A stretch of 64,000 nt of DNA from Caulobacter sp031457805 (GCF_031457805.1 NZ_JAVDXI010000002.1:186001-250000), one strand, 5' to 3'; counted from the stretch's first letter, positions 24,127-35,542 are shown. Program-made: numbers and translations. The notes: generated by a model from the letters alone, not told the origin.

Positions 24127-27100
24127 TAGTGTCTCCCCCACCCGCCGCCGCCGGGCGTTTCGATGACGATCGCGTCGCCTGAAGACACCTCGACGAGGTC
24201 GGTCGCGCCCAAGGCTTGAACCTGACCGTCGGCGCGCTCGACTCGCGCCGATCCCGAGGCGCCGGACCCGCCCCCTTCGAGGCCGAACGGCGCGACGCGG
24301 CGGCGATTGGACAACAGGGTCGCGGTCATCGGCTCGCGGAAGCCGATCCTGCGCACGACACCATCGCCGCCCCGGTTGGCGCCGGCGCCGCCCGAGCCGC
24401 GCCGGATCGAGAAGGCCTCGACGAGCACCGGATAGCGCGCTTCCAGCACCTCGGGGTCTGTCAGGCGGCTGTTGGTCATGTGCGTCTGCACCGCGTCCGT
24501 CCCCGCAAAGTCCGGCCCCGCGCCGGAACCGCCGCAGATGGTCTCGTAGTACTGTCGACGATCATCGCCGAAGGTGAAGTTGTTCATCGTCCCTTGCGCC
24601 GCCGCCATGACGCCTAGAGCGCCGTACAGGGCCTCGACCACCACCTGGCTGGTCTCGACATTGCCCGCCACCACCGCCGCCGGATAGCGCGGGCGCAGCA
24701 TCGAGCCCTCGGGGATCACCAGCTCGATCGGCCGCAGGCAGCCGTCGTTCATGGGGATCTCGTCGTCGACCAACGTGCGGAAGACATACAGCGCCGCCGC
24801 CCGACAGATCGAGGCCGGGGCGTTGAAGTTGGTCGGGACCTGATCGCTGGTGCCGGTGAAGTCGACACGCGCAGTGCGGGCGGCTTGATCGACCGTGATC
24901 GCGACCTTCACCACCGAGCCGTCATCCAGTTCATAGGCGAAGGCGCCGCTCGTCATCGTCGCCAGCACGCGGCGGACGGCCTCTTCGGCGTTGTCCTGGA
25001 CGTGAGCCATATAGGCCTCGACGACGTCCAGGCCGAACTCGGCGACCATCCCGGTCAGGGCCTCGGCGCCCCGCGCGCAGGCGGCGATCTGGGCCTTGAG
25101 GTCGCCGATGTTCTGGTCGGGATTGCGGGCGGGCCATGCGCCCGAGGCCAGCAGGGCCCGCGTCTCGGCCTCACGGAAGCGTCCGCCTTCGACCAGCAGG
25201 AAGTTCTCGATCAGAACCCCCTCCTCCTCGACCGTGCGGCTGCTGGGCGGCATGGAGCCGGGCGTGATCCCGCCGATGTCGCCCTGGTGACCGCGCGCGG
25301 CGACGTAGAAGCGAAGCGCGCCCTCCGCGTCAAACACCGGCATGACCACCGTCACGTCCGGCAGGTGCGTGCCGCCGTTATAAGGCGCGTTCAGCATATA
25401 GACGTCGCCGGGCAGCATGCCGCGCCCGTCGTCACGCCGCGCCTCACGGATCGCGCGCACGCTGTCGCCCATCGAGCCCAGGTGCACGGGCATGTGCGGG
25501 GCGTTGGCGATCAGGTTTCCGTCGCGATCAAACAGCGCGCACGAGAAGTCCAGCCGCTCCTTGATGTTCACCGAATAGGCGGTGTTCTGCAGCGCGAACC
25601 CCATCTCCTCGGCCACGGCCATGAAGAGGTTGTTGAACACCTCCAGCATCACCGGATCGGCGTCCGTGCCGATGGCCTTGCGGCTGGGCAAAGCGACGGT
25701 CCGCTCCAGAACGAGGTTCAGTTGCGCGTCGACGCGCGCGCGCCAGCCGGGCTCGACCACCGTCGTGCCCGTGGCTTCGCGAATGATCGCAGGCCCTGGG
25801 ACCTCGGCGCCGACCGCCAGCGCTTCCCGGTCGAACACCGGCGTGGCGTGGACCTCGCCCGCCATCCGCGCCTCGATGGTGGCCAGCGGCGTCGGGGCGC
25901 CCCCCTCAGCACTGGCGCCGAAACTCGGACGCTCGCCCGCATCCGCATGGCCGATCGCCTCGACCGACAGGGTCTCGACGACCAGCGGCGTCGTCGGCGA
26001 GGTGAAACCGAAGCGACGCTGGTGGAGCTCTTCGAAGACTGTCCGGACCTTGGCGGGCTCCCCGAACGGAACGACCAGCGGCGTGTCCGTGCCGGCGTAC
26101 TTGACCCGCAAGCTCGCCACGGTCTCGAGCGACGCCATCGGAACGTCCTGCGCACGCAGCGCGGCTTCGGCCTCGGCGGCGAGACGTCGCGCGCGCTCGG
26201 CCAGATCATCGGCCTCGTCCAGAGGTCGCTCGACCGTCTCCTCGCGGATCAGGCGCAGGTCCGCCAGGCCCATGCCATAGGCCGAAAGCACGCCGGCGAA
26301 GGGGTGGATCATCACCTTAGTCATGCCCAAGGCGTCGGCCACGAGACAGGCGTGCTGCCCCCCTGCTCCGCCGAAGCAGGCCAGCACATAGCGGGTGACG
26401 TCATAGCCGCGCTGGATCGAGATCTGCCGCACGGCCTTGGCCATGTTCTCGACGGCGATGGTGACGAAGCCCTCGGCGACCGCCTGCGGGGTCATCGCGC
26501 GGCCCGTCGCCGTGGCGATCTGCGCGGCCATGGCCTCGAAGCCGCGCGTGACGGCCGCGACGTCGAGCGGCTGGTCGGCGCCCGGGCCGAACACCTTCGG
26601 GAAGAACTCGGGCCGCAGCTTGCCCAGCATCACATTGCAGTCGGTGACGGTCAGCGGCCCGCCCCGGCGATAGGCCGCCGGACCCGGAACCGCCCCGGCC
26701 GAGGCCGGTCCCACCCGCAGCCGCGCGCCGTCAAAGCTGCAGATCGAACCGCCGCCGGCCGCCACGGTGTGGATGTTCATCATCGGCGCGCGCATCCGCA
26801 CGCCCGCCACGACGGTCTCGAAGGCCCGCTCGTACTGACCGGCATAGTGGCAGACATCGGTCGAGGTGCCGCCCATGTCGAAGCCGATCACCCGGTCGAA
26901 CCCCGCCTCGGCCGCCGTCCGCGCCATGCCGACCACGCCGCCGGCGGGGCCGGAAAGAATGGCGTCCTTGCCCCGGAAGGCGCGGGCGTCGGTCAGGCCG
27001 CCGTTCGACTGCATGAACAGCAGCCGCGTTTCGTGACCCAAGGCGCCCGCCACCTGGTCGACGTAGCGACGCAGGATCGGCGAGAGATAGGCGTCGACCA

Positions 27101-27725
27101 CCGTCGTATCGCCCCGGCCGACCAGCTTCATCAGCGGGCTGACCTCGTGGCTGACCGAGACCTGGGAAAAGCCGATTTCCCGCGCGATCACCGCGACCCG
27201 CGCCTCGTGATCGGTGAATCGGAAGCCATGCAGCAGCACGATCGCCACGGCGCGGAAGCCGGCGTCGTAGGCGGCTTGCAGGCCTCGCCGCGCGGCGCCT
27301 TCGTCCAACGGACGCAGCACCTGGCCCTCGACGCTCATCCGCTCGTCGATCTCGACGACGCGGTCATACAAAGCCTCGGGCTTGACGATGTGGCGCTCGA
27401 ATAGCTTGGGCCGCGCCTGGTAGCCGATCCGCAGCGCATCGGCGTGCCCCTTGGTGATCGCCAGGACCGTCGGCTCGCCTTTGCGTTCGAGCAGAGCGTT
27501 GGTGGCGACGGTGGTGCCCATCTTCACCGCGTCGATCACAGCGCCCGCAGGCAACAGCGCCCGAACGCCCGCCACGGCGGCGTCGGCGTAGTGCTCTGGA
27601 TTCTCCGACAGCAGCTTGTGGGTCACCAGCGAACCATCGGGCCGACGGGCGACGATGTCGGTGAAGGTGCCGCCTCGGTCGATCCAGAACTCCCAGCCGC
27701 GAGCGGTTTGGTCGGTGGCGGTCAT
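24126..27725 (-). CDS. 5-oxoprolinase, fused HyuA-HyuB type
   Basis: A 1199-residue ATP-dependent enzyme opening 5-oxo-L-proline (or a hydantoin-like ring) to glutamate. The N-terminal hydantoinase A half begins WEFWIDRGGTFTDIVARRPDG, with further motifs VIGFDMGGTSTDVCHYAG and AAGGGSICSFDGARLRVGP. The C-terminal hydantoinase B half starts near residue 665 (DPVMLEVFNNLFMAVAEEMG; PHMPVHLGSM; GNVETSQ). Bacteria often carry these halves as separate genes; here they are one chain like the eukaryotic OPLAH. ATG at 27723-27725. The LMW phosphatase gene follows with a one-base overlap. Confidence 0.92.
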   Translation of the reverse strand: MTATDQTARGWEFWIDRGGTFTDIVARRPDGSLVTHKLLSENPEHYADAAVAGVRALLPAGAVIDAVKMGTTVATNALLERKGEPTVLAITKGHADALRIGYQARPKLFERHIVKPEALYDRVVEIDERMSVEGQVLRPLDEGAARRGLQAAYDAGFRAVAIVLLHGFRFTDHEARVAVIAREIGFSQVSVSHEVSPLMKLVGRGDTTVVDAYLSPILRRYVDQVAGALGHETRLLFMQSNGGLTDARAFRGKDAILSGPAGGVVGMARTAAEAGFDRVIGFDMGGTSTDVCHYAGQYERAFETVVAGVRMRAPMMNIHTVAAGGGSICSFDGARLRVGPASAGAVPGPAAYRRGGPLTVTDCNVMLGKLRPEFFPKVFGPGADQPLDVAAVTRGFEAMAAQIATATGRAMTPQAVAEGFVTIAVENMAKAVRQISIQRGYDVTRYVLACFGGAGGQHACLVADALGMTKVMIHPFAGVLSAYGMGLADLRLIREETVERPLDEADDLAERARRLAAEAEAALRAQDVPMASLETVASLRVKYAGTDTPLVVPFGEPAKVRTVFEELHQRRFGFTSPTTPLVVETLSVEAIGHADAGERPSFGASAEGGAPTPLATIEARMAGEVHATPVFDREALAVGAEVPGPAIIREATGTTVVEPGWRARVDAQLNLVLERTVALPSRKAIGTDADPVMLEVFNNLFMAVAEEMGFALQNTAYSVNIKERLDFSCALFDRDGNLIANAPHMPVHLGSMGDSVRAIREARRDDGRGMLPGDVYMLNAPYNGGTHLPDVTVVMPVFDAEGALRFYVAARGHQGDIGGITPGSMPPSSRTVEEEGVLIENFLLVEGGRFREAETRALLASGAWPARNPDQNIGDLKAQIAACARGAEALTGMVAEFGLDVVEAYMAHVQDNAEEAVRRVLATMTSGAFAYELDDGSVVKVAITVDQAARTARVDFTGTSDQVPTNFNAPASICRAAALYVFRTLVDDEIPMNDGCLRPIELVIPEGSMLRPRYPAAVVAGNVETSQVVVEALYGALGVMAAAQGTMNNFTFGDDRRQYYETICGGSGAGPDFAGTDAVQTHMTNSRLTDPEVLEARYPVLVEAFSIRRGSGGAGANRGGDGVVRRIGFREPMTATLLSNRRRVAPFGLEGGGSGASGSARVERADGQVQALGATDLVEVSSGDAIVIETPGGGGWGRH

Positions 27726-27776
27726 GAGGTGGCGGCGCTCCCTTCGCACCCCCGTCATAACGCCTCCACCACCCGT

Positions 27777-27886
27777 GTCATCCCGGAAGCCTCGCAGAGG
27801 CTATCCGGGACCCAGGGGTGACGAAGCGCCGAGCGCGCCGCCCCTGGGTCCCGGCTCTGCGCGCTCCGCGCTACGGCCGGGATGAC
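27777..27886. repeat. Long imperfect palindromic intergenic repeat
   Basis: A ~110-base element bounded by GTCATCCCGG and CCGGGATGAC, with internal complementary GGGACCCAGGGG and CCCCTGGGTCCC. It would fold into one long hairpin. This type is common between genes in alphaproteobacteria. Confidence 0.7.
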
Positions 27887-27900
27887 GCGCTTTGGCGGGG

Positions 27901-28476
27901 TTACTTCAAGACCCCGAGCAACTCCGCCGCCTGCCACAGGCCCAGCAACAGGAAGATCAGCGCCGCGCCGATGCGGACGTACTTCAGCGGCACGACCTTG
28001 GTGGCCGCCTCGCCCAGATACACGGCCGGGACGTTGGCCAGCATCATGCCGAAGGTGGTGCCGGCGGCGACCCAGGCGATCGACTGGAACTTGGCGCCCA
28101 GGGCGACGGTGGCGATCTGGGTCTTGTCGCCCATCTCGACCAGGAAGAAGGCGATGGTGGTGGTCAGGAAGACGCCATAGCGCCCAGCCGCGTCGCCCTC
28201 TTCGTCGTCAGCCTTGTCCGGGATCAGGGCCCAGGCGGCCATGGCGATGAACGAAATGGCGATCGCCCACCGGAACCAGGCGCCGCTCAGGAAGTCGGCG
28301 ACCCAGTAGCCGGCTGTGGCCGCCAGGGCGTGGTTGGCCAGGGTCGCCACCAGGATGCCCATGATGATCGGGATCGGCTTCTTGAACCGCGTGGCCAGGA
28401 TGATGGCCAGGAGCTGGGTCTTGTCGCCGATCTCGGCGATGGCCACGACGAGGGTCGAGACGAGCAGGCTTTCCAT
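27901..28476 (-). CDS. TMEM165/GDT1 (UPF0016) family cation transporter, probable Mn2+ exporter
   Basis: A 191-residue inner-membrane protein with six predicted helices in two homologous halves. Each half carries the family signature E-x-G-D-K-T: IAEIGDKTQLLA near residue 13 and LVEMGDKTQIATVAL near residue 114. Members such as Vibrio MneA export manganese. ATG at 28474-28476 starts MESLLVSTLVVAIAEIG. A yybP-ykoY riboswitch occupies the leader, which strongly supports manganese-dependent control. Longer in-frame readings upstream only translate the riboswitch. Confidence 0.92.
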   Translation of the reverse strand: MESLLVSTLVVAIAEIGDKTQLLAIILATRFKKPIPIIMGILVATLANHALAATAGYWVADFLSGAWFRWAIAISFIAMAAWALIPDKADDEEGDAAGRYGVFLTTTIAFFLVEMGDKTQIATVALGAKFQSIAWVAAGTTFGMMLANVPAVYLGEAATKVVPLKYVRIGAALIFLLLGLWQAAELLGVLK

Positions 28477-28489
28477 GAAAAACAGTCCT

Positions 28490-28672
28490 CGGGCCGGGCG
28501 CATGCCAATAGCGTCGATACCCCACCCGGCCCGGATGACGATCGGCGCCATTGGTCTCGCCAAGGAAGCTGCAAGTCCGCTTCCCTTCCCCGCGCCATGA
28601 TCCAGAAGACCAAGTGTGTTGACGGCGGGGCCCGCTGATAGGCGCGGGCGGCTACTCCCCAAAGGTGGGCGG
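28490..28672 (-). promoter_or_regulatory. yybP-ykoY manganese riboswitch
   Basis: Reading the minus strand, the leader contains the conserved TTTGGGGAGTAGCCGCC (28653-28664 region), then GCCGTCAACACACTTGG, and near the 3' end GGCATGCGCCCGGCC. These are the hallmark conserved blocks of the yybP-ykoY family. The last block ends about 15-20 bases before the start codon of the transporter gene, so Mn2+ binding could gate ribosome access or an upstream terminator. Confidence 0.85.
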
Positions 28673-28703
28673 CGTTTAGCGGTTGAAGAGGATCAGGTCA
28701 ATC

Positions 28704-28812
28704 TCCCTTCCCCCTTGATGGGGGAAGGGTCGGGGATGGGGGTGATGCGGCCGGTCAGCCACATAGGCCATAGATCACCCCCACCCTGCCCTCCCCCATC
28801 AAGGGGGAGGGT
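28704..28812. repeat. REP-like palindromic repeat pair
   Basis: CTTCCCCCTTGATGGGGGAAG (left) and CCTCCCCCATCAAGGGGGAGG (right) are each palindromic and face each other around ~60 bases. Related units occur near 37513, 38094, 40314, 46192 and 48880. Confidence 0.7.
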
Positions 28813-29550
28813 TCAGACAGAGGCCGGCGCGTCGAAGCGCAGGACGTGGATCGCCACCCGCACCTTACCGCCGACGAAGCTCCCGCCGACCGCCGTCAGC
28901 ACCACGGGCGTGTCGGCGTAATAGGCCGTCGGCCCCACGACACCGACATTGCTGGCGTTCTTGGCCACGCCCAGCGAGCCGCCGAACTTGCTGGCCTCGC
29001 CCGCGACGCCGCAGTTGTAGGCGGTCGCGCCGGTGATCGCGGCCGTGGTCCGGGTCGAGACCGCCAGCACGATGGCGCGGCTGGGGATGACGATGGTGGT
29101 CGCTGTCGAGGCGCCCGAGAGCGTCACCTCCTGCTCGAGAATCTCCAGCCGGGTGTTGGCGAGACCCGGCGAGGCGGCGGCGGTCAGGCTTCGGAACGTC
29201 GCCGACAGCGACGTCCAGGCCGCGCCATCGTAGGCGACCATCTGGTTCTCGTCCTTGACCCAGGCCAGGACGCCTTCGCCAGGGATCAGCGGCTCCCAGG
29301 CGCCGGCCTCGAACCGCATCAGGGTCCCGGCGGACTGACCCGCCCACGCCGCGCCGGTGGCCCCGGCGGGCAGGATCCAGACGCCGCCCGCAACCGGGCT
29401 GGCGGGCTGCGCCGCGACAGCGCGGCTCTCGACCGCCAGTTGGACGAGGCTGTCCAGCCGGGCGAGGCTCTCATTGATGGGGATGTGCTTCTGGGCCTGG
29501 GCGGCGACCACATAGGGCAGGCCAAGGCGGGGCGTGACGTCGTCGAACAT
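28813..29550 (-). CDS. DUF2793 domain protein
   Basis: A 245-residue protein starting MFDDVTPRLGLPYVVAAQAQ. The first ~90 residues (QKHIPINESLARLDSLVQLA, PVAGGVWILPAGATGAAWAG, MRFEAGAWEPLIPGEG) match DUF2793. This domain is found in tail-fibre-like proteins of the Rhodobacter gene transfer agent and in stand-alone alphaproteobacterial genes. The C-terminal part is threonine/alanine/glycine-rich and may form a beta-structured spike. No other phage-like genes are nearby, so it may be an isolated remnant or a component encoded away from a GTA cluster. GGAG precedes the ATG. Confidence 0.75.
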   Translation of the reverse strand: MFDDVTPRLGLPYVVAAQAQKHIPINESLARLDSLVQLAVESRAVAAQPASPVAGGVWILPAGATGAAWAGQSAGTLMRFEAGAWEPLIPGEGVLAWVKDENQMVAYDGAAWTSLSATFRSLTAAASPGLANTRLEILEQEVTLSGASTATTIVIPSRAIVLAVSTRTTAAITGATAYNCGVAGEASKFGGSLGVAKNASNVGVVGPTAYYADTPVVLTAVGGSFVGGKVRVAIHVLRFDAPASV

Positions 29551-29645
29551 GGGCGGCTCCGGGAGCGGGGTTGAAATCCGCTCCCAGCATCGGGCCGCCG
29601 CGACGCGCGGGGACGGAAGCCCGTCCGTCCCCGTGATCCACCCGC

Positions 29646-30653
29646 CTATTCGGCGGCGAAAGCCAAGTGTTTTCCGGAGGTCAGCGCCGTCTTGGCCGCC
29701 AGTTCGGCCTTGGCTTGCTCATACTCGGCCGCGAACTTGGCGATGAGTTCGCCGGCGGTCAGCACGTTGTCGATGGCGCCGATGCCCTGGCCGCAGCCCC
29801 AGATGTCGCGCCAAGCCTTGGCCTCCTGGTTGCCGCCCGAGCCGAAGTTCATCTTCGACGGATCGCTTTCCGGCAGGTTGTCCGGGTCGAGGCCCGCCTT
29901 GATGACCGACGGCCGCAGATAGTTGCCGTGCACGCCGGTGAAGAGGTTCGAGTAGAGAATATCGTCGGCCTTGCTGTCGACGATCATCTGCTTGTAGCCC
30001 TCGACCGCGTTGGCTTCCTTCGTGGCGATGAAGGCCGAGCCGACATAGGCCAGGTCCGCGCCCATGGCCTGGGCGGCCAGGATCGAGCGGCCCGAGGCGA
30101 TCGAGCCGGACAGGGCGACTGGACCGTCGAACCACTGGCGGATCTCCTGGATCAGCGCGAACGGCGACAGCGTGCCGGCGTGGCCGCCGGCGCCGGCGGC
30201 GACCGGGATCAGGCCATCGGCGCCCTTCTCGATCGCCTTGCGGGCGAAGCGGTCGGTGATCACGTCATGCAGAGTGATGCCGCCATACGAGTGAATCGCC
30301 TGGTTCACGTCCTCGCGGGCGCCCAGCGAGGTGATGACGAGCGGGACCTTGTACTTCACGCACATGGCGATGTCGTCTTCGAGGCGGTTGTTCGTCTTGT
30401 GGACGATCTGGTTCACCGCGAACGGCGCCGACGGCATGTCGGGGTTGGCCTTGTCCCAGGCCGCCAGCTCCTCGGTGATCCGGGCGAGCCATTCGTCGAG
30501 CTGCGACAGCGGGCGCGCGTTCAGCGACGGGAACGACCCGACGATGCCGGCCTTGCACTGGGCGATCACCAGGTCCGGGTTGCTGATGATGAACAGCGGC
30601 GAGGCGATGACCGGAAGGCGCAGGCGGTCGCGCAGGATCGGCGGCAGGGCCAT
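29646..30653 (-). CDS. Nitronate monooxygenase-like NAD(P)H-dependent flavin oxidoreductase
   Basis: A 335-residue FMN-binding TIM-barrel enzyme. Key segments: LRLPVIASPLFIISNPDLV at the N-terminus, GADGLIPVAAGAGGHAG near residue 160 (the NMO signature), PVALSGSIASGRSILAAQAMGAD and AYVGSAFIATKEA. It likely oxidises a nitroalkane-type compound or acts as an enoyl reductase-like 2-nitropropane dioxygenase. The ATG at 30651-30653 has GGGGAG upstream. An in-frame alternative at 30719 adds 22 poorly conserved residues. The gene is divergent from mutA. Confidence 0.88.
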   Translation of the reverse strand: MALPPILRDRLRLPVIASPLFIISNPDLVIAQCKAGIVGSFPSLNARPLSQLDEWLARITEELAAWDKANPDMPSAPFAVNQIVHKTNNRLEDDIAMCVKYKVPLVITSLGAREDVNQAIHSYGGITLHDVITDRFARKAIEKGADGLIPVAAGAGGHAGTLSPFALIQEIRQWFDGPVALSGSIASGRSILAAQAMGADLAYVGSAFIATKEANAVEGYKQMIVDSKADDILYSNLFTGVHGNYLRPSVIKAGLDPDNLPESDPSKMNFGSGGNQEAKAWRDIWGCGQGIGAIDNVLTAGELIAKFAAEYEQAKAELAAKTALTSGKHLAFAAE

Positions 30654-30813
30654 GAAGAAGCTCCCCTTTGGAGTTCGGCTTGAGACGCCGAATATCTGAT
30701 CAGCGATCAGCTTAAACAACTGTTTGGCCCAGATGCAAGGCTTGACGGCCGTAGCGGCAGGGGCGCATCACGATCAAAAATAGAAGAATGCTGCAGTGCA
30801 GGAGAGAGACGCT

Positions 30814-32277
30814 TTGACCGAGGCGATGACGCCCCTGGCCGAGGACTTCGGCGCCCAAGGCGACGCGGCGACCCGCGCGCGCTGGATGGCCTTGGTCGAG
30901 AAGACCCTGAAGGGTCAAAGCTTCGACGACGCGCTTACCGTCAAGACGCCGGACGGCCTGACGATCCAACCCCTCTACACCGCCGAGGACGGCGTGGCCG
31001 TGGCGCGCGACCTGCGCGCCCGGGACACCGACCGCCCCTGGGATCTGCGGATGCGCTCGGCCCATCCCGATCCGACTCGTGCGGCCAAGGACGTGCTGAC
31101 CGACCTCGAAGGCGGGGCGGCCTCTTTGCTTCTGCAGATCGATCCGACCGGCGCGAACGGCGTCGCAGTCGGCTCGGCCGATGATCTCGCCAAGGCCCTG
31201 TCGGGCGTCTTGCTGGACCTTGCGCCCGTCGCGCTGGATGCGGGTTTCCTAGGCCCGAAAGCTGCGGACTGGCTGGCGACGCTGGCCAAGGCCGCGCCCA
31301 ACGCGCCTCTGGCTTTCCATCTCGATCCGTTGACGGCCTTCGCCCAGGCCGGCGTCAGCCCGGGCCCGATCGAGAGCCATGTCTTCAACGCCGCGACGGT
31401 AGCCAGCCGGCTGTCGACCATCTACGCCAAGGCCAGTCTGTTCCTGGCCACGGGCCGCGCCGCGCACGAGGCGGGCGGTTCGAACGTCGAGGAACTGGCC
31501 CTGATGACGGCCAGCGCGCTCGCCTACGCCAAGGCCCTGGTCCGCTCGGGCCTGACGATCGAGGAGGCGTTCGGCCGCATCGTCCTGGGCGTCAGCCTGG
31601 ACGGCGAATACTTCACCGGCGTCGCCAAGGTGCGCGCCGCCAAGGCCATCTGGGCGCGGCTCACCGAGTCGTGCGGCGTCACCGTCGCTCCGACCATCGA
31701 GGCCCGCTCCTCGCGGCGCATGCTGGCCAAGGCCGACGCGTGGACCAACCTCTTGCGCCTGACCTCGGCCGGGTTCGCCGGCGCAGTCGGCGGCGCGGAC
31801 GCCATCGTGCTGGACGCCTTCACCGACGCGATCGGCCTGCCCACCGCCTTCGCCCGCCGCCAGGCCCGCAACACCCAGCTCGTCCTGATGGAGGAGAGCC
31901 ATCTGGGCCGCGTCGCCGATCCGGCCGGCGGCGCTTGGTACCTCGACAGCCTGACCGACCAGTTGGCCCGCTCGGCCTGGGCGTCGTTCCAGGCCATCGA
32001 AGCCGCCGGCGGGGTCATCAAGGCGCTGGAGAGCGGCCTCGTCGCTGACGCCGTCGCCAAGACGCGCGCCGCACAAGAAGCCGCCTACGCCGACAAGAGC
32101 CGCAAGATCCTTGGCGTCACCGTCTTCCCCAACGCCGACGACAAGCCGCCGGAGGTCGAGACGCCCGATCCTTCAGCCTTCGCCGTCCAAGGCCCTGACG
32201 CCCGCCTGCCAGGCCCCGACAGCCATTGCCCGGCCCTGACGCCGGTGCGCTTCGCCGCCACCTTCGAGGGAGCCTGA
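30814..32277 (+). CDS. mutA: Methylmalonyl-CoA mutase small (beta) subunit
   Basis: A 487-residue non-catalytic subunit of the heterodimeric B12-dependent mutase interconverting methylmalonyl-CoA and succinyl-CoA. TTG at 30814 is proposed because GGAGAG lies seven bases before it; a GTG at 30796 is the alternative. The mutase barrel is visible in KTPDGLTIQPLYTAEDG, PWDLRMRSAHPD, FGRIVLGVSLDGEYFTGVAK and SLTDQLARSAWASF. The C-terminal cobalamin domain appears shortened and has no DGHDRG motif, as in other small subunits. The mutB start follows 4 bases after the stop. Confidence 0.9.
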   Translation: MTEAMTPLAEDFGAQGDAATRARWMALVEKTLKGQSFDDALTVKTPDGLTIQPLYTAEDGVAVARDLRARDTDRPWDLRMRSAHPDPTRAAKDVLTDLEGGAASLLLQIDPTGANGVAVGSADDLAKALSGVLLDLAPVALDAGFLGPKAADWLATLAKAAPNAPLAFHLDPLTAFAQAGVSPGPIESHVFNAATVASRLSTIYAKASLFLATGRAAHEAGGSNVEELALMTASALAYAKALVRSGLTIEEAFGRIVLGVSLDGEYFTGVAKVRAAKAIWARLTESCGVTVAPTIEARSSRRMLAKADAWTNLLRLTSAGFAGAVGGADAIVLDAFTDAIGLPTAFARRQARNTQLVLMEESHLGRVADPAGGAWYLDSLTDQLARSAWASFQAIEAAGGVIKALESGLVADAVAKTRAAQEAAYADKSRKILGVTVFPNADDKPPEVETPDPSAFAVQGPDARLPGPDSHCPALTPVRFAATFEGA

Positions 32278-32281
32278 GCTC

Positions 32282-34432
<2,151 letters not shown>

Positions 34433-34475
34433 CCAGCGAGTGTGCGACCAGCCTCGGGCATGCTAGACTAGGGTC

Positions 34476-35051
34476 ATGAACGCCCTGGCTCGAGCGCTGG
34501 AGACCTCGCAACAGCACCGCTTCACGCTGGACGATGTCCTGCGCATGCAGGAGGCGGGGATTCTGGACGAGAGCGCTCGCGTTGAGCTGATCGACGGAGC
34601 GCTGGTCGAGATGGCCCCGGAAGGCACGCCGCATACGCGGATCAAGATGCAATTGGCGAAGCGCTTCATGGCGACCGCAGGCCCTACCGTCGAAGTCATC
34701 GTCGACTCGACGCTGCGGCTGGCGCCGACCTACGCACCCGATCCGGACCTCTATCTCTACGATGCGGCTCTGCCGCTGGGCGACGTGACGGGGACCAATG
34801 TCGGGCTCGTTATCGAGGTGGCCCACTCCACCCTTCGGAACGATCTGGCGGTGAAGGCCGAGATTTACGCCCAGCATGGGGTTCGCGACTACTGGGTCGT
34901 GGACGTGAACACCGACACGCTGATCGTGCATCGCGGTCTGGCGGGGGGCGTCTACCGCGATGTGACGCATCACACGGCGCGCGAGACCGTTTCAGCGCTT
35001 GTCCTGCCAAGCGTGTCGCTCTGCCTGGCCGACCTGCCGCCCATCCGCTAG
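34476..35051 (+). CDS. Uma2 (DUF820) family putative restriction-fold nuclease
   Basis: A 191-residue protein of the Uma2 family, PD-(D/E)XK nuclease fold. Family motifs: ESARVELIDGALVEMAPEGTPH near residue 33, YAPDPDLYLYD near residue 88 (the catalytic P-D), LVIEVAHSTLRNDLAVKAEI (E and K of the active site) and GVRDYWVVDVNTD. The biological role of Uma2 proteins is not known; they are widespread in cyanobacteria and scattered elsewhere. It stands alone between mutB and the DUF4112 genes and overlaps the stop of the convergent gene by four bases, suggesting an inserted accessory gene. Confidence 0.88.
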   Translation: MNALARALETSQQHRFTLDDVLRMQEAGILDESARVELIDGALVEMAPEGTPHTRIKMQLAKRFMATAGPTVEVIVDSTLRLAPTYAPDPDLYLYDAALPLGDVTGTNVGLVIEVAHSTLRNDLAVKAEIYAQHGVRDYWVVDVNTDTLIVHRGLAGGVYRDVTHHTARETVSALVLPSVSLCLADLPPIR

Positions 35052-35506
35052 CCGCCCTTCTTGCGGAACAGCCCGCGCTTCTTCTTGGAGCGCTCCAACG
35101 CGATGTCGTCGGGCAGACCGTGGCGAGCCTCGATGTCCTTCTGCAGCGCCTTGGCCGCCATCAGGTGGCCGGGGAACAGCATGTCGACCACCGAGCCCGC
35201 GAAGGGCACCGCGTCGGTGGCGGTGTCGGCCAGGACATAGGCCAGCATCCGCGCGACCGTCGACAACGACGCCCCGGCGTTGATGGCGTTGAAGACCAGC
35301 AAGGCGCCCGCGCCCACGCTGTAAAGCGGGCCCACGCCCGGCACCCACGAGAGCACGCCGTCGAGGCCCAGGCCGAACGGTCCAAGGCCGATCAGACGAT
35401 CGGACAGACCCTTGATGGTTTCGGCCGATCGCCACGCCCGGTGGGCCTTGGCGCGGCGATCCGCGTGACGATCAGAATAGGCGGAGACGGAGATATCGTC
35501 AGTCAT
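35048..35506 (-). CDS. DUF4112 membrane protein, copy 1
   Basis: A 152-residue protein of the DUF4112 family. The core IGLGPFGLGLDGVLSWVPGVGPLYSVGAG and VPFAGSVVDMLFPGH are characteristic. Two or three hydrophobic stretches (residues ~40-70 and ~85-110) suggest membrane association. The basic C-terminus KKKRGLFRKKGG may contact lipids or nucleic acid. The function is unknown. The second DUF4112 gene lies 36 bases upstream in the same direction, so both are probably one operon. Confidence 0.85.
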   Translation of the reverse strand: MTDDISVSAYSDRHADRRAKAHRAWRSAETIKGLSDRLIGLGPFGLGLDGVLSWVPGVGPLYSVGAGALLVFNAINAGASLSTVARMLAYVLADTATDAVPFAGSVVDMLFPGHLMAAKALQKDIEARHGLPDDIALERSKKKRGLFRKKGG

Positions 35507-35542
35507 GCTTGGCTCAACGCTCCGTCCCTTTGGTTGTTGCCT

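Noticed and set aside
24885..27404. Plus-strand open frame of 839 codons
   Set aside because: Antisense to the 5-oxoprolinase gene; composition typical of GC-driven spurious frames.
28477..28662. N-terminal extension of the TMEM165-type gene
   Set aside because: It translates the riboswitch; the family N-terminus starts at 28476.
28704..28812. Repeats considered as a CRISPR array
   Set aside because: They are paired palindromes facing each other, not evenly spaced direct repeats with unique spacers.
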